Positions 19,264 to 28,020 of a stretch of 64,000 nucleotides of DNA are shown here, in pieces. Position 1 is the stretch's first letter. Each line of letters opens with the position of its first letter. The notes under the pieces are model-generated. The model saw nothing but the letters and a program-made list of their open reading frames with translations. It ran no database searches and was not told the DNA's origin. The DNA is from SLSG01 sp964477035. GTDB taxonomy: Bacteria > Bacteroidota > Bacteroidia > Bacteroidales > UBA7960. A program made the translations under genes and the position numbers. Location: positions 1 to 64,000 of the forward strand of contig CAYZCW010000013.1 of the NCBI GenBank assembly GCA_964477035.1. Direction: 5' to 3'.

Positions 19264-19294
19264 TTGCCGGAACCAATTTTTTCAATTAGCTTTG
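19264..19294 (+). promoter_or_regulatory. Main promoter of the rplM-rpsI-rpsB-tsf operon
   Basis: TTG (19264-19266), 20 nt, TAGCTTTG (19287-19294). Transcription would start just before or within the G/C hairpin of the leader. Confidence 0.65.
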
Positions 19295-19358
19295 CACCCC
19301 CGAAAGCGGGGGATTGCGTGTTATTATTCACATCAGATACAGCAAATTAAGCCACACA
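19295..19358 (+). promoter_or_regulatory. rplM leader with GC hairpin, possible L13 autoregulatory leader
   Basis: CCCCCG (19297-19302), loop AAAG, CGGGGG (19307-19312), followed by an AT-rich single-stranded stretch to ATG 19359. The Bacteroidia are known to have L13 leaders that bind the ribosomal protein; a match to that family is suggested by position only. Confidence 0.4.
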
Positions 19359-19814
19359 ATGGATACAAACAGCTATAAGACCATTTCCGCCAACAAGGCC
19401 ACGGTCAACAAAGACTGGGTCCTGATTGACGCGGAAAACCAGATTCTGGGGCGTCTGGCCACGTTGGTTGCCTCGATGATCCGCGGCAAGCACAAGCCGA
19501 ACTTCACCCCCCATGTGGACTGCGGCGACAACGTCATCGTGATCAACGCAGACAAGATCCAGCTTTCGGGAAGCAAATGGGACCAGAAAGAATACGTGCG
19601 CCATACGGGTCACCCGGGGGGCCAGCGCGTCACCACGGCCAGGCAGATGATGGCCAAAAAACCCACCACCATGGTGGAAAAGGCGGTCAAGGGCATGCTC
19701 CCGAAAAACAGGCTGGGAAGCGCCTTGTTCCGCAACCTTTACGTATATGCCGGCAGTGAGCATCCGCATCAGGCTCAGCAACCCAAACAAATCAACCTCA
19801 ACACAACCAGATAA
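19359..19814 (+). CDS. rplM: 50S ribosomal protein L13
   Basis: 151 residues from ATG 19359 (MDTNSYKTISANKATVNKDW). Typical L13 signatures: WVLIDAENQILGRLAT, GKHKPNFTPHVDCGDNVIVINA, and the MLPKNRLGSALFRNLYVYAG segment near the C-terminus. First gene of the conserved rplM-rpsI-rpsB-tsf operon; 2 nt separate it from rpsI. The frame is open further upstream to 19314, but that extension would run through the leader. Confidence 0.97.
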   Translation: MDTNSYKTISANKATVNKDWVLIDAENQILGRLATLVASMIRGKHKPNFTPHVDCGDNVIVINADKIQLSGSKWDQKEYVRHTGHPGGQRVTTARQMMAKKPTTMVEKAVKGMLPKNRLGSALFRNLYVYAGSEHPHQAQQPKQINLNTTR

Positions 19815-19816
19815 AC

Positions 19817-20203
19817 ATGGAAGTAGTCAACACCTCAGGAAGAAGAAAAACTGCTGTAGCCCGGGTCTATCTGAAGCCAGGCAACGGACAGGTTGTTGTT
19901 AACAAAAAGGATTTCAAGGAATATTTCCCCACCGGGATCCTCCAGTATATGGTTCAGCAACCTTTCATTCTTACCAAGACCGAAGGAAAGTACGACGTGA
20001 AAGTGAACCTGGACGGCGGCGGGATCACCGGACAGGCACAGGCACTCCGGCTGGCCCTGTCCAAGGCACTGATCGAAATTGAGCAGGAGTTCAGGCCCGT
20101 CCTCAAGGAAAGGGGCCTGCTTCGCAGGGATCCCAGGATGGTCGAACGCAAGAAGCCCGGTCAGAAAAAAGCCAGGAAGAAATTCCAGTTCAGCAAACGT
20201 TAA
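19817..20203 (+). CDS. rpsI: 30S ribosomal protein S9
   Basis: 128 residues, the normal S9 length. It shows NTSGRRKTAVARVYLKPG at the N-terminus, GGGITGQAQALRLALSKAL in the middle, and the basic tail RRDPRMVERKKPGQKKARKKFQFSKR that reaches towards the P site. Directly follows rplM. Confidence 0.97.
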   Translation: MEVVNTSGRRKTAVARVYLKPGNGQVVVNKKDFKEYFPTGILQYMVQQPFILTKTEGKYDVKVNLDGGGITGQAQALRLALSKALIEIEQEFRPVLKERGLLRRDPRMVERKKPGQKKARKKFQFSKR

Positions 20204-20233
20204 TCTTATTATCGGACACATTTATCAGACAAC

Positions 20234-21142
20234 ATGGCAAGAACGAACTATAACGAACTTTTGGATGCCGGTGTCCATTTCGGCCACCTGAAAAGGAAGT
20301 GGAACCCCAATATGGCTCCCTACATTTTCATGGAACGCAATGGCATTCACATCATCGACCTGAATAAGACCATCGCCAAGATTGACGAAGCTGCCGCGGC
20401 CATCAAGCAGATCGCCAAGTCGGGCAAGAAAATCCTTTTCGTGGCCACCAAGAAACAGGCCAAGGACACCGTGTCCAGGCTGGTGGAGCAGGTGAACATG
20501 CCTTATGTGACTGAGCGCTGGCCCGGCGGCATGCTCACCAACTTTGCCACCATCCGCAAGGCGGTGAAGAAGATGAGCGCCATCGACAGGATGGAAACCG
20601 ACGGCACCTTCAGCAACATGTCGAAGCGGGAGCGCCTGCAGGTGTTGCGCGAACGCGCCAAGCTGGAGAAGCAACTGGGCAGCATCGCCGACCTGAACCG
20701 CCTCCCGGCCGCCATTTTCATCGTGGACATCTGCAAGGAGCATATTGCCGTGGCAGAGGCACACAAACTCAACATCCCCACCTTCGCCATCGTCGACACG
20801 AATGCGAACCCCCAGGACGTGGACTATCCCATCCCGGCCAATGACGACGCATCCAAGTCGATCCACATCATTGTGAAGCTGATCGTGGAAGCCATCCAGG
20901 AAGGCCTCGAAGAGCGCAAGCTGGAGAAGGACAAGGCCATGGAGGAGGAAGAAGAAAGGGAACAGGAAGAGGAAGCCCGCAGGAAGGCTTACGAACTGGA
21001 GGAGTCGGAGGATGAGGCAGAAGATGCCGCAGTCACCCGGGCCAAGGCCGCGGCCAAGAAGCTGAAGGAGGAAGAGGATGAGAAGGAGAAGGCCAAGGCC
21101 GCCGCTTCCCGCCGGCCCGGCGGCAAGCGTCCGAGAAAGTAA
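20234..21142 (+). CDS. rpsB: 30S ribosomal protein S2 with long charged C-terminal tail
   Basis: 302 residues, against about 240 in E. coli. The core (about 1-228) has the S2 signatures ELLDAGVHFGHLKRKWNPNM, VATKKQAKDTV and NIPTFAIVDTNANP. From about residue 232 a charged tail follows: an acidic, coiled-coil-like run (EEEEEREQEEEARRKAYELEE) and then a lysine/arginine-rich end (SRRPGGKRPRK). C-terminal extensions of S2 are known in Bacteroidota, but the switch from strongly acidic to basic is notable. Third gene of the operon. Confidence 0.95.
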   Translation: MARTNYNELLDAGVHFGHLKRKWNPNMAPYIFMERNGIHIIDLNKTIAKIDEAAAAIKQIAKSGKKILFVATKKQAKDTVSRLVEQVNMPYVTERWPGGMLTNFATIRKAVKKMSAIDRMETDGTFSNMSKRERLQVLRERAKLEKQLGSIADLNRLPAAIFIVDICKEHIAVAEAHKLNIPTFAIVDTNANPQDVDYPIPANDDASKSIHIIVKLIVEAIQEGLEERKLEKDKAMEEEEEREQEEEARRKAYELEESEDEAEDAAVTRAKAAAKKLKEEEDEKEKAKAAASRRPGGKRPRK

Positions 21143-21176
21143 ACCGAATCGTTAACACAAAAAAAGAATCAACAAT

Positions 21177-22007
21177 ATGGCAAACATTACCGCCGCTGAA
21201 GTAAACAAACTGCGCCAACAGACCGGTGCCGGGATGATGGACTGCAAGAAAGCCCTGGTGGAAGCCGAAGGCGATTTCGACAAAGCCATCGACATCCTCC
21301 GCAAAAAGGGTCAGAAGGTGGCCAGCAGCCGCGCGGGGCGCGAGGCCAACGAAGGTGTGGTGATCGGCAAGACCAATGACGGAGCCACCAAGGCCGCCGC
21401 GATCATGCTGAACTGCGAAACCGACTTTGTTGCCAAGAACCAGGAAATGGTCGATTTCGCATGGGGCATCCTGAACCTGGCCGTCGACAAGGACATCAAG
21501 ACCCTGGAAGAACTCCGGGCCGCCGACCTGAACGGACGGACCGTCGAGGAAAACATCACCGACATGATCGGCAAGACCGGTGAAAAACTGGAACTTTCCC
21601 AGTATGGCGTGGTGGAAGGCGCCATGGCTTTCGCTTACATCCACCCGGGCAACCGCCTCGCCTCCATCGCTGCCTTCAACAAGGACGTGGAAGGCGTGGA
21701 GCAGTCAGGAAAGGACGTGGTGATGCAGATCGCCGCCATGGCTCCGGTAGCCATCGACAAGGATGATGTGGATCCCTCCATCGTGGAGAAGGAGGTCGAG
21801 ATCGGCAAGGAGCAGGCCCGCAACGAAGGCAAGGCCGAAGAACTCCTGGAGAAAATCGCCCTTGGCAAGCTCAACAAGTTCTACAAGGAAAGCACCCTGT
21901 TGAACCAGGACTCCATCATCGACAATAAAAAGACCGTAAGGCAGATGCTGCAGCAGGTCGACAAAGACCTGACTGTCGTGGCTTTCAAGCGCCTGGCACT
22001 GTCCTGA
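21177..22007 (+). CDS. tsf: Translation elongation factor Ts
   Basis: 276 residues. N-terminal UBA-like domain ITAAEVNKLRQQTGAGMMDCKKALVEAEGDFDKAI and the dimerisation core with the EF-Tu contact region (CETDFVAKN) are clear. It acts as the nucleotide exchange factor of EF-Tu. Last gene of the ribosomal operon and followed by a terminator. Confidence 0.97.
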   Translation: MANITAAEVNKLRQQTGAGMMDCKKALVEAEGDFDKAIDILRKKGQKVASSRAGREANEGVVIGKTNDGATKAAAIMLNCETDFVAKNQEMVDFAWGILNLAVDKDIKTLEELRAADLNGRTVEENITDMIGKTGEKLELSQYGVVEGAMAFAYIHPGNRLASIAAFNKDVEGVEQSGKDVVMQIAAMAPVAIDKDDVDPSIVEKEVEIGKEQARNEGKAEELLEKIALGKLNKFYKESTLLNQDSIIDNKKTVRQMLQQVDKDLTVVAFKRLALS

Positions 22008-22040
22008 TTGCGGGCTTGATTTTGGTTAATCACGAGAAAG

Positions 22041-22069
22041 AGGAAGCGGCAACGCTTCCTTTTTTTTAT
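22041..22069 (+). terminator. Terminator after tsf
   Basis: AGGAAGCG, GCAA tetraloop, CGCTTCCT and a T run. The T run overlaps the last bases of the convergent pyrH. Confidence 0.85.
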
Positions 22070-22779
22070 TTGGTCACCAGCGTGCCATGCGGGTTGCCGT
22101 TCACCAGCATGTCGAACAGCACCCCTTTCTCGTTCACATCGAACACCACGATGGGAATGTCGTTCTCACGGCAGATGGTAAAGGCGGTCAGGTCCATCAC
22201 CTGCAGGTTCTTTTCATAGGCCTCGTCGAAGCTCAGGCGGTCGTACTTCACCGCCTCCGGGTCCTTCTCGGGATCGGCAGAATACACCCCGTCGACCCGC
22301 GTCCCCTTCAGGATCACATCGGCCCGTATCTCGGCGGCCCGCAGGGCCGCAGCCGAATCGGTCGTAAAGAAAGGATTGCCGGTGCCCCCGGCGATGATCA
22401 CCACATGCCCCGACCGGAGCAGGTCCCTGGCCGTGCGGCGGTTCATCTTCCCGCAAACGGGTTCGACCGGCAGGCCCGACAAGACTGCGGCCTTCACCCC
22501 GATGTTTTCCAGGGCCGACTGCAGGGCCATGCTGTTGATGATGGTGGCCAGCATGCCCATATAATCGCCCTGCACCCGGTCTATGCCGGTTTTGCTGCCC
22601 TGAATCCCGCGAAAGATGTTGCCCCCGCCCAGCACCACGGCCACCTGCACGCCATGGGCAGCAACCGACTTGATCTCCGAGGCATAGGCCTCCAGGGCCC
22701 GGGCTTCGATCCCGAGCTTGTTGCCGCCGGCAAGCGATTCGCCGCTGAATTTTAAAAGCACCCTTCGGTAGGTTGTCAT
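22066..22779 (-). CDS. pyrH: UMP kinase
   Basis: 237 residues from ATG at 22779 (MTTYRRVLLKFSGESLAG). The signatures KFSGESLAG, VAVVLGGGNIFRG, DYMGMLATIINSMALQ, GTGNPFFTTDSAAALRA and the end FDVNEKGVLFDMLVNG identify the amino-acid-kinase-fold UMP kinase that makes UDP from UMP. It is divergent from frr with about 140 bp between them; the pyrH-frr neighbourhood is ancient and common. A longer frame to 22869 exists but lacks conserved residues. Confidence 0.96.
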   Translation of the reverse strand: MTTYRRVLLKFSGESLAGGNKLGIEARALEAYASEIKSVAAHGVQVAVVLGGGNIFRGIQGSKTGIDRVQGDYMGMLATIINSMALQSALENIGVKAAVLSGLPVEPVCGKMNRRTARDLLRSGHVVIIAGGTGNPFFTTDSAAALRAAEIRADVILKGTRVDGVYSADPEKDPEAVKYDRLSFDEAYEKNLQVMDLTAFTICRENDIPIVVFDVNEKGVLFDMLVNGNPHGTLVTK

Positions 22780-22885
22780 ACATTTGCCGTATTGTATCCC
22801 TTTACAGGGGATGTGAATCCTTCGGAACACCGGAAAAGACGTGGATTGGTCGCACGACTGTGTATGCAAGTTTACGGTTTTTTTT

Positions 22886-22893
22886 TAAATTTG
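22886..22893 (+). promoter_or_regulatory. -7 promoter element of frr
   Basis: TAAATTTG, a perfect TAnnTTTG, 25 nt before ATG 22919 and preceded by a T run. Confidence 0.55.
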
Positions 22894-22918
22894 ACCCTCC
22901 ACCAACGCCACCAAAACA

Positions 22919-23482
22919 ATGAGTGAAGATCTGGATTTTGCCTATGAAGAGGCCGAAGAGAAAATGGGCAACGCCATTGCCCACCTGGAGCGCGAGCTGA
23001 TGAAGCTGCGCGCCGGAAAAGCCAACCCCCAAATGCTTGACAGCGTGATGGTCGACTATTACGGCACCCAAACCAAGCTGTCTCAGGTGTCCAATATCAA
23101 CACCCCGGACCCACGCTCCATCGTGATCCAGCCCTGGGAAAAGAGCATGATCGCACCCATCGAAAAGGCCATCCTGGCCGCCAACCTGGGGTTCAACCCC
23201 CAGAACGACGGCACGCTGGTCCGGGTGGCCGTGCCCCCGCTCACCGAGGAGCGGCGCCGCGACCTGGTAAAAAAGGTGAAGGCCGAGGCCGAATCAACGC
23301 GGGTGAGCATCCGCAACGTGAGAAGGGAAGCCATCGAGGCCGGCAAGAAGCTGGAAAAAGACGGTGTGCCGGAAGACCTGGTCAAGAAGTTCGAAAGCAA
23401 CATCCAGGAGCTGACCAACACATATACCGGCAAGATCGACAAGGTTGTGGAGGCCAAAGAGGCCGACATCATGACCATCTGA
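22919..23482 (+). CDS. frr: Ribosome recycling factor
   Basis: 187 residues, the standard length. Signatures: LERELMKLRAGKANPQMLD, GTQTKLSQVSNI, RSIVIQPWEKSMIAPIEKAI, PPLTEERRRDLVKKVK and RNVRREAIE. Together with EF-G it splits the post-termination ribosome. Its stop lies 6 nt from the end of the convergent riboflavin kinase gene, with no room for a separate terminator. Confidence 0.97.
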   Translation: MSEDLDFAYEEAEEKMGNAIAHLERELMKLRAGKANPQMLDSVMVDYYGTQTKLSQVSNINTPDPRSIVIQPWEKSMIAPIEKAILAANLGFNPQNDGTLVRVAVPPLTEERRRDLVKKVKAEAESTRVSIRNVRREAIEAGKKLEKDGVPEDLVKKFESNIQELTNTYTGKIDKVVEAKEADIMTI

Positions 23483-23488
23483 GGGGGC

Positions 23489-24013
23489 TCAGTCTTTCCG
23501 CAGCACCCCCTCCCGGGTGGCCACCAGGCGGGGAGACAGCTGCTTCAGGACAGACAGGGTCTTCTCCCGGTCCCTGTCCAGTTGTTTCCGGAGCGCCGAC
23601 AGGGAGCTGAACCGCATCTCGTCCCGGATGCGCTGCAGGAAATGGATGGCGATCGGTTTACCGTATAAGTTTCCGCTGAACCCCAACAGGTGGGCCTCGA
23701 TGGTGACATGGTACATGTCGAGTGTGGGCCGGATCCCGATATTCACCATGGCCTGGTGCCAGCCGCCCGCCGCCTCGACCAGGGCGGTATAAACCCCCTT
23801 TCCCGGCAGGACCACCTCCTCCGGCTGTTGTTCCAGGTTTGCCGTCGGATAGCCCAGCGTCCTCCCGATACGGTTGCCCTCCACCACCTTTCCCTTCAGG
23901 GCATAGGCCCGGCCGGCCGACTCAAACACCTCCAGGGTCTCCCCCGCATGGATGCGCCCATAGTCATGTCCGGTCAATGCACGGAAGCGGCCCTCCTGGT
24001 CGTCTGTTCCCAT
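23489..24013 (-). CDS. ribF: Riboflavin kinase domain protein (half of a usual RibF)
   Basis: 174 residues. Residues about 35-165 are a complete riboflavin kinase domain: LKGKVVEGNRIGRTLGYPTANLE, GVYTALVEAAGGWHQAMVNIGIRPT, IEAHLLGFSGNLYGKPIAIHFLQRIRDEMRF (described by the PTAN, GxYxA and E-x-H motifs). Usual bacterial RibF has about 310 residues with an N-terminal FAD synthetase domain, which is absent here. The 35 N-terminal residues (GHDYGRIHAGETLEVFE) recall a short piece of that domain. Whether this is a true standalone kinase or a shortened RibF is unclear. The ATG sits within a copy of the dispersed CGTCGGATGG motif. Confidence 0.85.
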   Translation of the reverse strand: MGTDDQEGRFRALTGHDYGRIHAGETLEVFESAGRAYALKGKVVEGNRIGRTLGYPTANLEQQPEEVVLPGKGVYTALVEAAGGWHQAMVNIGIRPTLDMYHVTIEAHLLGFSGNLYGKPIAIHFLQRIRDEMRFSSLSALRKQLDRDREKTLSVLKQLSPRLVATREGVLRKD

Positions 24014-24188
24014 CCGACGAAAAGAATGATTGGTTTGAACCGGCGGTAAAGTTAAAATAAAATCCAGCCCTCAGGAAGGCCTGAATTTTAAAAATGAGTA
24101 AATTCGTTGACATGCCCCCGCCGGATCCGGGCGGAGGGGACTGCGGCGGCCGGATGCCGCCCCAGCTGAACCTGAAAACCATCGCAGC

Positions 24189-25862
24189 ATGCGCAGCCAC
24201 AAGCAGGACAAGCCGCAGGAGAAAAAAAAGGGAAGGACGGCCGGCAAGGACCAGCCGCCGGGCAATGAACAGGATGCCGGCAAGGACAGGAACCAGGGGG
24301 GCGAAAAGGACGGCTCCGGCAACGGACCCGTAAAAGGCAAGGTTTCCCAGGTGATCGGCCCGGTGGTCGATGTGATGTTCGAGAACACCCGGGAGCTTCC
24401 GGCCATTTATGAAGCCCTGGAAGTGCACAACGAAGCAGGCCACCGCATCGTCCTGGAATGCCAGCAGCATATGGGAGAGGATACCGTGCGGACCATCTCG
24501 ATGGATGCCACCGACGGACTGGCCCGGGGGATGGAGGTGGTGTGCACCGGCGGTCCCATCACGATGCCGGCGGGCAGGGAGATCCGCGGCCGGCTGTTCA
24601 ATGTGACCGGCGACGCCATCGACGGACTCGGGGAGGTCAAGACCAAAAAGCGGTACAACATTCACAGCGAGCCACCCCGCTTCGACCAGCTCAAGACCCA
24701 GTCGGAGATCCTGCTCACGGGCATCAAGGTGATCGACCTGCTCACCCCCTACCCCAAGGGCGGCAAAATCGGCCTGTTTGGCGGGGCCGGGGTGGGTAAG
24801 ACGGTGATCATCATGGAGCTGATCAACAACATCGCCAAGGGCTACAGCGGCACCAGCGTGTTTGCCGGCGTGGGGGAACGCACCCGCGAGGGCAACGACC
24901 TGTTGCGCGAGATGATCGAGTCGGGCGTGATCCGCTACGGAGAGGCCTTTAAGGAGTCCATGAAAAAGGGACACTGGGACCTGTCTGCCGTCGACCGCGA
25001 GGCCCTGGGACAGTCGCAGGCCACCCTGGTGTTCGGACAGATGAACGAACCCCCCGGGGCGCGTGCGCGCGTGGCCCTGTCGGGCCTGGCCATCGCCGAG
25101 TACTTCCGCGACGGGGAAGGCGAAGAGGGCGGCTCGGACATCCTGTTCTTTATGGACAACATCTTCCGCTTCACCCAGGCGGGATCGGAAGTATCGGCCC
25201 TGCTGGGACGCATGCCTTCGGCCGTGGGCTACCAGCCCACCCTCGCCACCGAGATGGGGCTGATGCAGGAACGCATCACCTCCACCAGGCGGGGATCCAT
25301 CACCGCCGTGCAGGCCGTGTATGTGCCGGCCGATGACCTGACCGACCCGGCACCGGCGACGACATTTACCCACCTGGATGCCACCACGGTGCTCAGCCGC
25401 AAGATCTTTGAGCTGGGCATCTATCCCGCGGTGGACCCCCTCGATTCCACCAGCCGCCTGCTGGCCCCCGAAACGGTGGGCGAGGAACATTACCACACCG
25501 CCCGCCAGGTGAAGATGGTGCTGCAGCGCTACAAGGAGTTGCAGGACATCATCGCCATACTGGGCATCGAAGAGCTCTCGGAGGAAGACCAGCTGGTGGT
25601 GAAGCGGGCACGCAAGATCCAGCGCTTCCTGAGCCAGCCATTCCACGTGGCCGAACAGTATACCGGACTGAAGGGCACCTTCGTCTCCCTGAACGACACC
25701 ATCAAGGGCTTTTCCATGATCCTGAGCGGGGAGATGGACGGCTATCCCGAGACCCTCTTCAACCTGGCCGGAAGCATCGAGGACGTCATCCGGAGAAGCA
25801 AGTCCCGGGGAGAAAGTGCCGGAAAACCCGAAGGCGGGCAGCACAAAAGCAACACGCCATGA
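24189..25862 (+). CDS. atpD: F1 ATP synthase subunit beta with N-terminal extension
   Basis: 557 residues, while usual beta subunits have about 460-505. The core begins at about residue 49 (GKVSQVIGPVVDVMFE). Walker A GGAGVGKTV, Walker B ILFFMDNIFRF, GERTREGNDLL and the ALLGRMPSAVGYQPTLATEMG motif identify the catalytic subunit. The first 48 residues are charged, low complexity and rich in K, G, E, Q and D; ATG 24189 is the only usable in-frame start. The C-terminus is also charged. atpC overlaps by 4 bp. The other ATP synthase genes are not in the window. Confidence 0.95.
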   Translation: MRSHKQDKPQEKKKGRTAGKDQPPGNEQDAGKDRNQGGEKDGSGNGPVKGKVSQVIGPVVDVMFENTRELPAIYEALEVHNEAGHRIVLECQQHMGEDTVRTISMDATDGLARGMEVVCTGGPITMPAGREIRGRLFNVTGDAIDGLGEVKTKKRYNIHSEPPRFDQLKTQSEILLTGIKVIDLLTPYPKGGKIGLFGGAGVGKTVIIMELINNIAKGYSGTSVFAGVGERTREGNDLLREMIESGVIRYGEAFKESMKKGHWDLSAVDREALGQSQATLVFGQMNEPPGARARVALSGLAIAEYFRDGEGEEGGSDILFFMDNIFRFTQAGSEVSALLGRMPSAVGYQPTLATEMGLMQERITSTRRGSITAVQAVYVPADDLTDPAPATTFTHLDATTVLSRKIFELGIYPAVDPLDSTSRLLAPETVGEEHYHTARQVKMVLQRYKELQDIIAILGIEELSEEDQLVVKRARKIQRFLSQPFHVAEQYTGLKGTFVSLNDTIKGFSMILSGEMDGYPETLFNLAGSIEDVIRRSKSRGESAGKPEGGQHKSNTP

Positions 25863-26110
25863 TGCGGCTCGAGATCCTCACGCCCGTTAAAATACTTTAT
25901 CAGGGGCAGGCAGACCTGGTGCAGCTGCCGGGCAAAATGGGCTCATTCGAGATCCTTAAAAACCACGCACCCCTGGTGGCCCTCCTGGGAAAAGGGCGCA
26001 TCAAGGTCATCGACACCGACCGAAACATCCACTACATCAACATCCCGGGAGGCACGGTCCAGGTAAGGAAAAACCGCATCACGGTCCTGGCCGTTCCCGA
26101 ACAAGGCTGA
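25859..26110 (+). CDS. atpC: F1 ATP synthase epsilon subunit (beta-sandwich domain only)
   Basis: 83 residues. MRLEILTPVKILYQGQADLVQLPGKMGSFEILKNHAPLVALLGKG is the N-terminal beta-sandwich of epsilon. The C-terminal helical hairpin (residues about 85-135 in E. coli) is missing, as is often seen in Bacteroidota, so ATP-dependent inhibition by that hairpin is not expected. ATG overlaps the atpD stop (ATGA), indicating translational coupling. Confidence 0.93.
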   Translation: MMRLEILTPVKILYQGQADLVQLPGKMGSFEILKNHAPLVALLGKGRIKVIDTDRNIHYINIPGGTVQVRKNRITVLAVPEQG

Positions 26111-26140
26111 GATTGCCACGGGCTTTCCCTCAAAAAAATG

Positions 26141-26148
26141 TATCTTTA
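26141..26148 (+). promoter_or_regulatory. Possible -7 element of recJ
   Basis: TATCTTTA, one mismatch from TAnnTTTG, about 105 nt before ATG 26254. Weak evidence. Confidence 0.35.
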
Positions 26149-26253
26149 CCATAAGAAACATGCATGGGGTACCCGGCATGCGGGCGGGTTTTGTGCCCCG
26201 GCAGGCGGCCTCCATCCGGCATAAAAGCATTATTAACAGAGGGACATTCTGTA

Positions 26254-28011
26254 ATGACCGATAAAAGGTGGGTAGTAAAAAAAGAAGAACATACCGAGGC
26301 CATTGACAAGCTCACCGCTTCATTGAACGTGGAAAGGGTGATCGCCAGGCTGCTGACCCAGCGTGGCATCCTGACGTTTTCCGATGCCCGGGATTTTTTT
26401 CGTCCCTCGCTCGAAAACCTGCACGACCCATTCCTGCTCAAAGACATGGATGTGGCCATTGCCCGCATCCAGCAAGCCCTTGACAAGCGCGAGCGCATCC
26501 TGATCTATGGCGACTACGACGTGGACGGCACCACGGCCGTGGCACTGACGTACGAGTTCCTGTGCGAGTTCAGCGACCGGCTCGACTACTATATCCCCAA
26601 CCGCGACAAGGAGGGCTATGGCATTTCCTATGCCGGCATCGATTATGCGCAGGAAACCGGGGTGAAGCTGATCATCTCGCTCGACTGCGGGATCAAGGCT
26701 TACAACCAGGTGGCCTATGCCCGCGAACGGGGCATCGACTTCATCGTGGTGGACCACCACCGGCCCGGGGAAGAGCCCCTGCCGGCCGTGGCGGTGGTGG
26801 ACCCCAAGCAGCCCGGCTGTCCGTATCCCTACAAGGAGTTGTCCGGATGCGGGCTGGGCTTCAAGCTGGCCCAGGCCTATTACCAGAAAAACCGCATGCC
26901 TTTTGAGAAGCTGGAGCGTTTCCTCGACCTGGTGGTGGTCAGCATCGCGGCCGATGTGGTCCCCATCACGGGCGAGAACAGGATACTGGCCCATTTCGGC
27001 CTGAGGCGGCTCAACCTGGAACCCCGCCCGGGGCTGGAGTCCATCCTGTTTTACAGCAATATTTTCCGCAAGGCAGCCTCCGACGACAGGTCGGCCTTCA
27101 CCCGGGAGCTGACCGTCAACGACCTGATGTTTCTGATCGGACCCAAGATCAACGCCGCCGGCCGCATTGAGAACGGCAAGAAGGCGGTGGACCTGCTGCT
27201 GTGCGACCGGATGGGCGACACCCACGAGCTCAGCCTCGACATCAACGACCAGAACACCGAGCGCCGCAGCCTCGACACCGAGATCACCCGGCAGGCCCTG
27301 AAGATGATCGCAGCCGACCCGGTCCTGAAGCACGGCAAGGCCACCGTACTGTACAATCCCGGCTGGCACAAGGGGGTGATCGGCATTGTGGCCTCCAGGC
27401 TGATCGAGACCTATTACCGTCCGACGATCATCCTGACGGAAAGCAACGGGCTGATCACCGGATCGGCGCGCTCTGTGAAGGACTTCGACGTCTATGACGC
27501 CATCGACGCCTGCAGCGAACACCTGGAGCATTTCGGGGGGCATAAATATGCCGCCGGCCTCAGCGTGCGGCCGGAGAACTTCGAAGCCTTCAGGGAGGCC
27601 TTCACCCGCGTGGTGAACGACACCATCACGGACGACATGCTCATCCCGGAGATCGAGGTCGATGCAGAGGCCGACCTGAAAGACCTCCAGGGCAAGTTCT
27701 TTCGCATTCTCAAGCAGTTCGCTCCTTTCGGACCCGGAAACACCAACCCCATATTTGTTTCGCGCAACTGCACGGTCCGGGGCACCCCGCGCGTCGTGGG
27801 CGGCAAACACCTGAAGTTTAACGTAACGCAACCTGAGGCGGGACCGGTTGAGATGGCGGCCATCGCCTTCCAGCAGGGCCACCACCAGGCGGACATGCTC
27901 AGAGCGGGGTGTTTCGACCTGGCCTACCAGGTGGAGGAGAACGAGTGGAACGGCAGGATAAGCCTCCAGCTCCACGTGAAAGACATCAAATTTCCGGGCA
28001 ATAATTCGTAA
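26254..28011 (+). CDS. recJ: Single-stranded-DNA-specific exonuclease RecJ
   Basis: 585 residues from ATG 26254 (MTDKRWVVKKEEH). DHH motifs are visible: ILIYGDYDVDGTTAVA, ISLDCGIKA, FIVVDHHRPGEEPLPAVAVVDPKQ, then the DHHA1 domain with ITGSARSV and HLEHFGGHKYAAGLSV, and a C-terminal OB-like domain (FAPFGPGNTNPIFVSRN). It degrades single-stranded DNA 5' to 3' in recombination and mismatch repair. A longer frame from 26164 is open but lacks homology. Ends 9 nt before trpS. Confidence 0.95.
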   Translation: MTDKRWVVKKEEHTEAIDKLTASLNVERVIARLLTQRGILTFSDARDFFRPSLENLHDPFLLKDMDVAIARIQQALDKRERILIYGDYDVDGTTAVALTYEFLCEFSDRLDYYIPNRDKEGYGISYAGIDYAQETGVKLIISLDCGIKAYNQVAYARERGIDFIVVDHHRPGEEPLPAVAVVDPKQPGCPYPYKELSGCGLGFKLAQAYYQKNRMPFEKLERFLDLVVVSIAADVVPITGENRILAHFGLRRLNLEPRPGLESILFYSNIFRKAASDDRSAFTRELTVNDLMFLIGPKINAAGRIENGKKAVDLLLCDRMGDTHELSLDINDQNTERRSLDTEITRQALKMIAADPVLKHGKATVLYNPGWHKGVIGIVASRLIETYYRPTIILTESNGLITGSARSVKDFDVYDAIDACSEHLEHFGGHKYAAGLSVRPENFEAFREAFTRVVNDTITDDMLIPEIEVDAEADLKDLQGKFFRILKQFAPFGPGNTNPIFVSRNCTVRGTPRVVGGKHLKFNVTQPEAGPVEMAAIAFQQGHHQADMLRAGCFDLAYQVEENEWNGRISLQLHVKDIKFPGNNS

Positions 28012-28020
28012 TTTCGCGTC

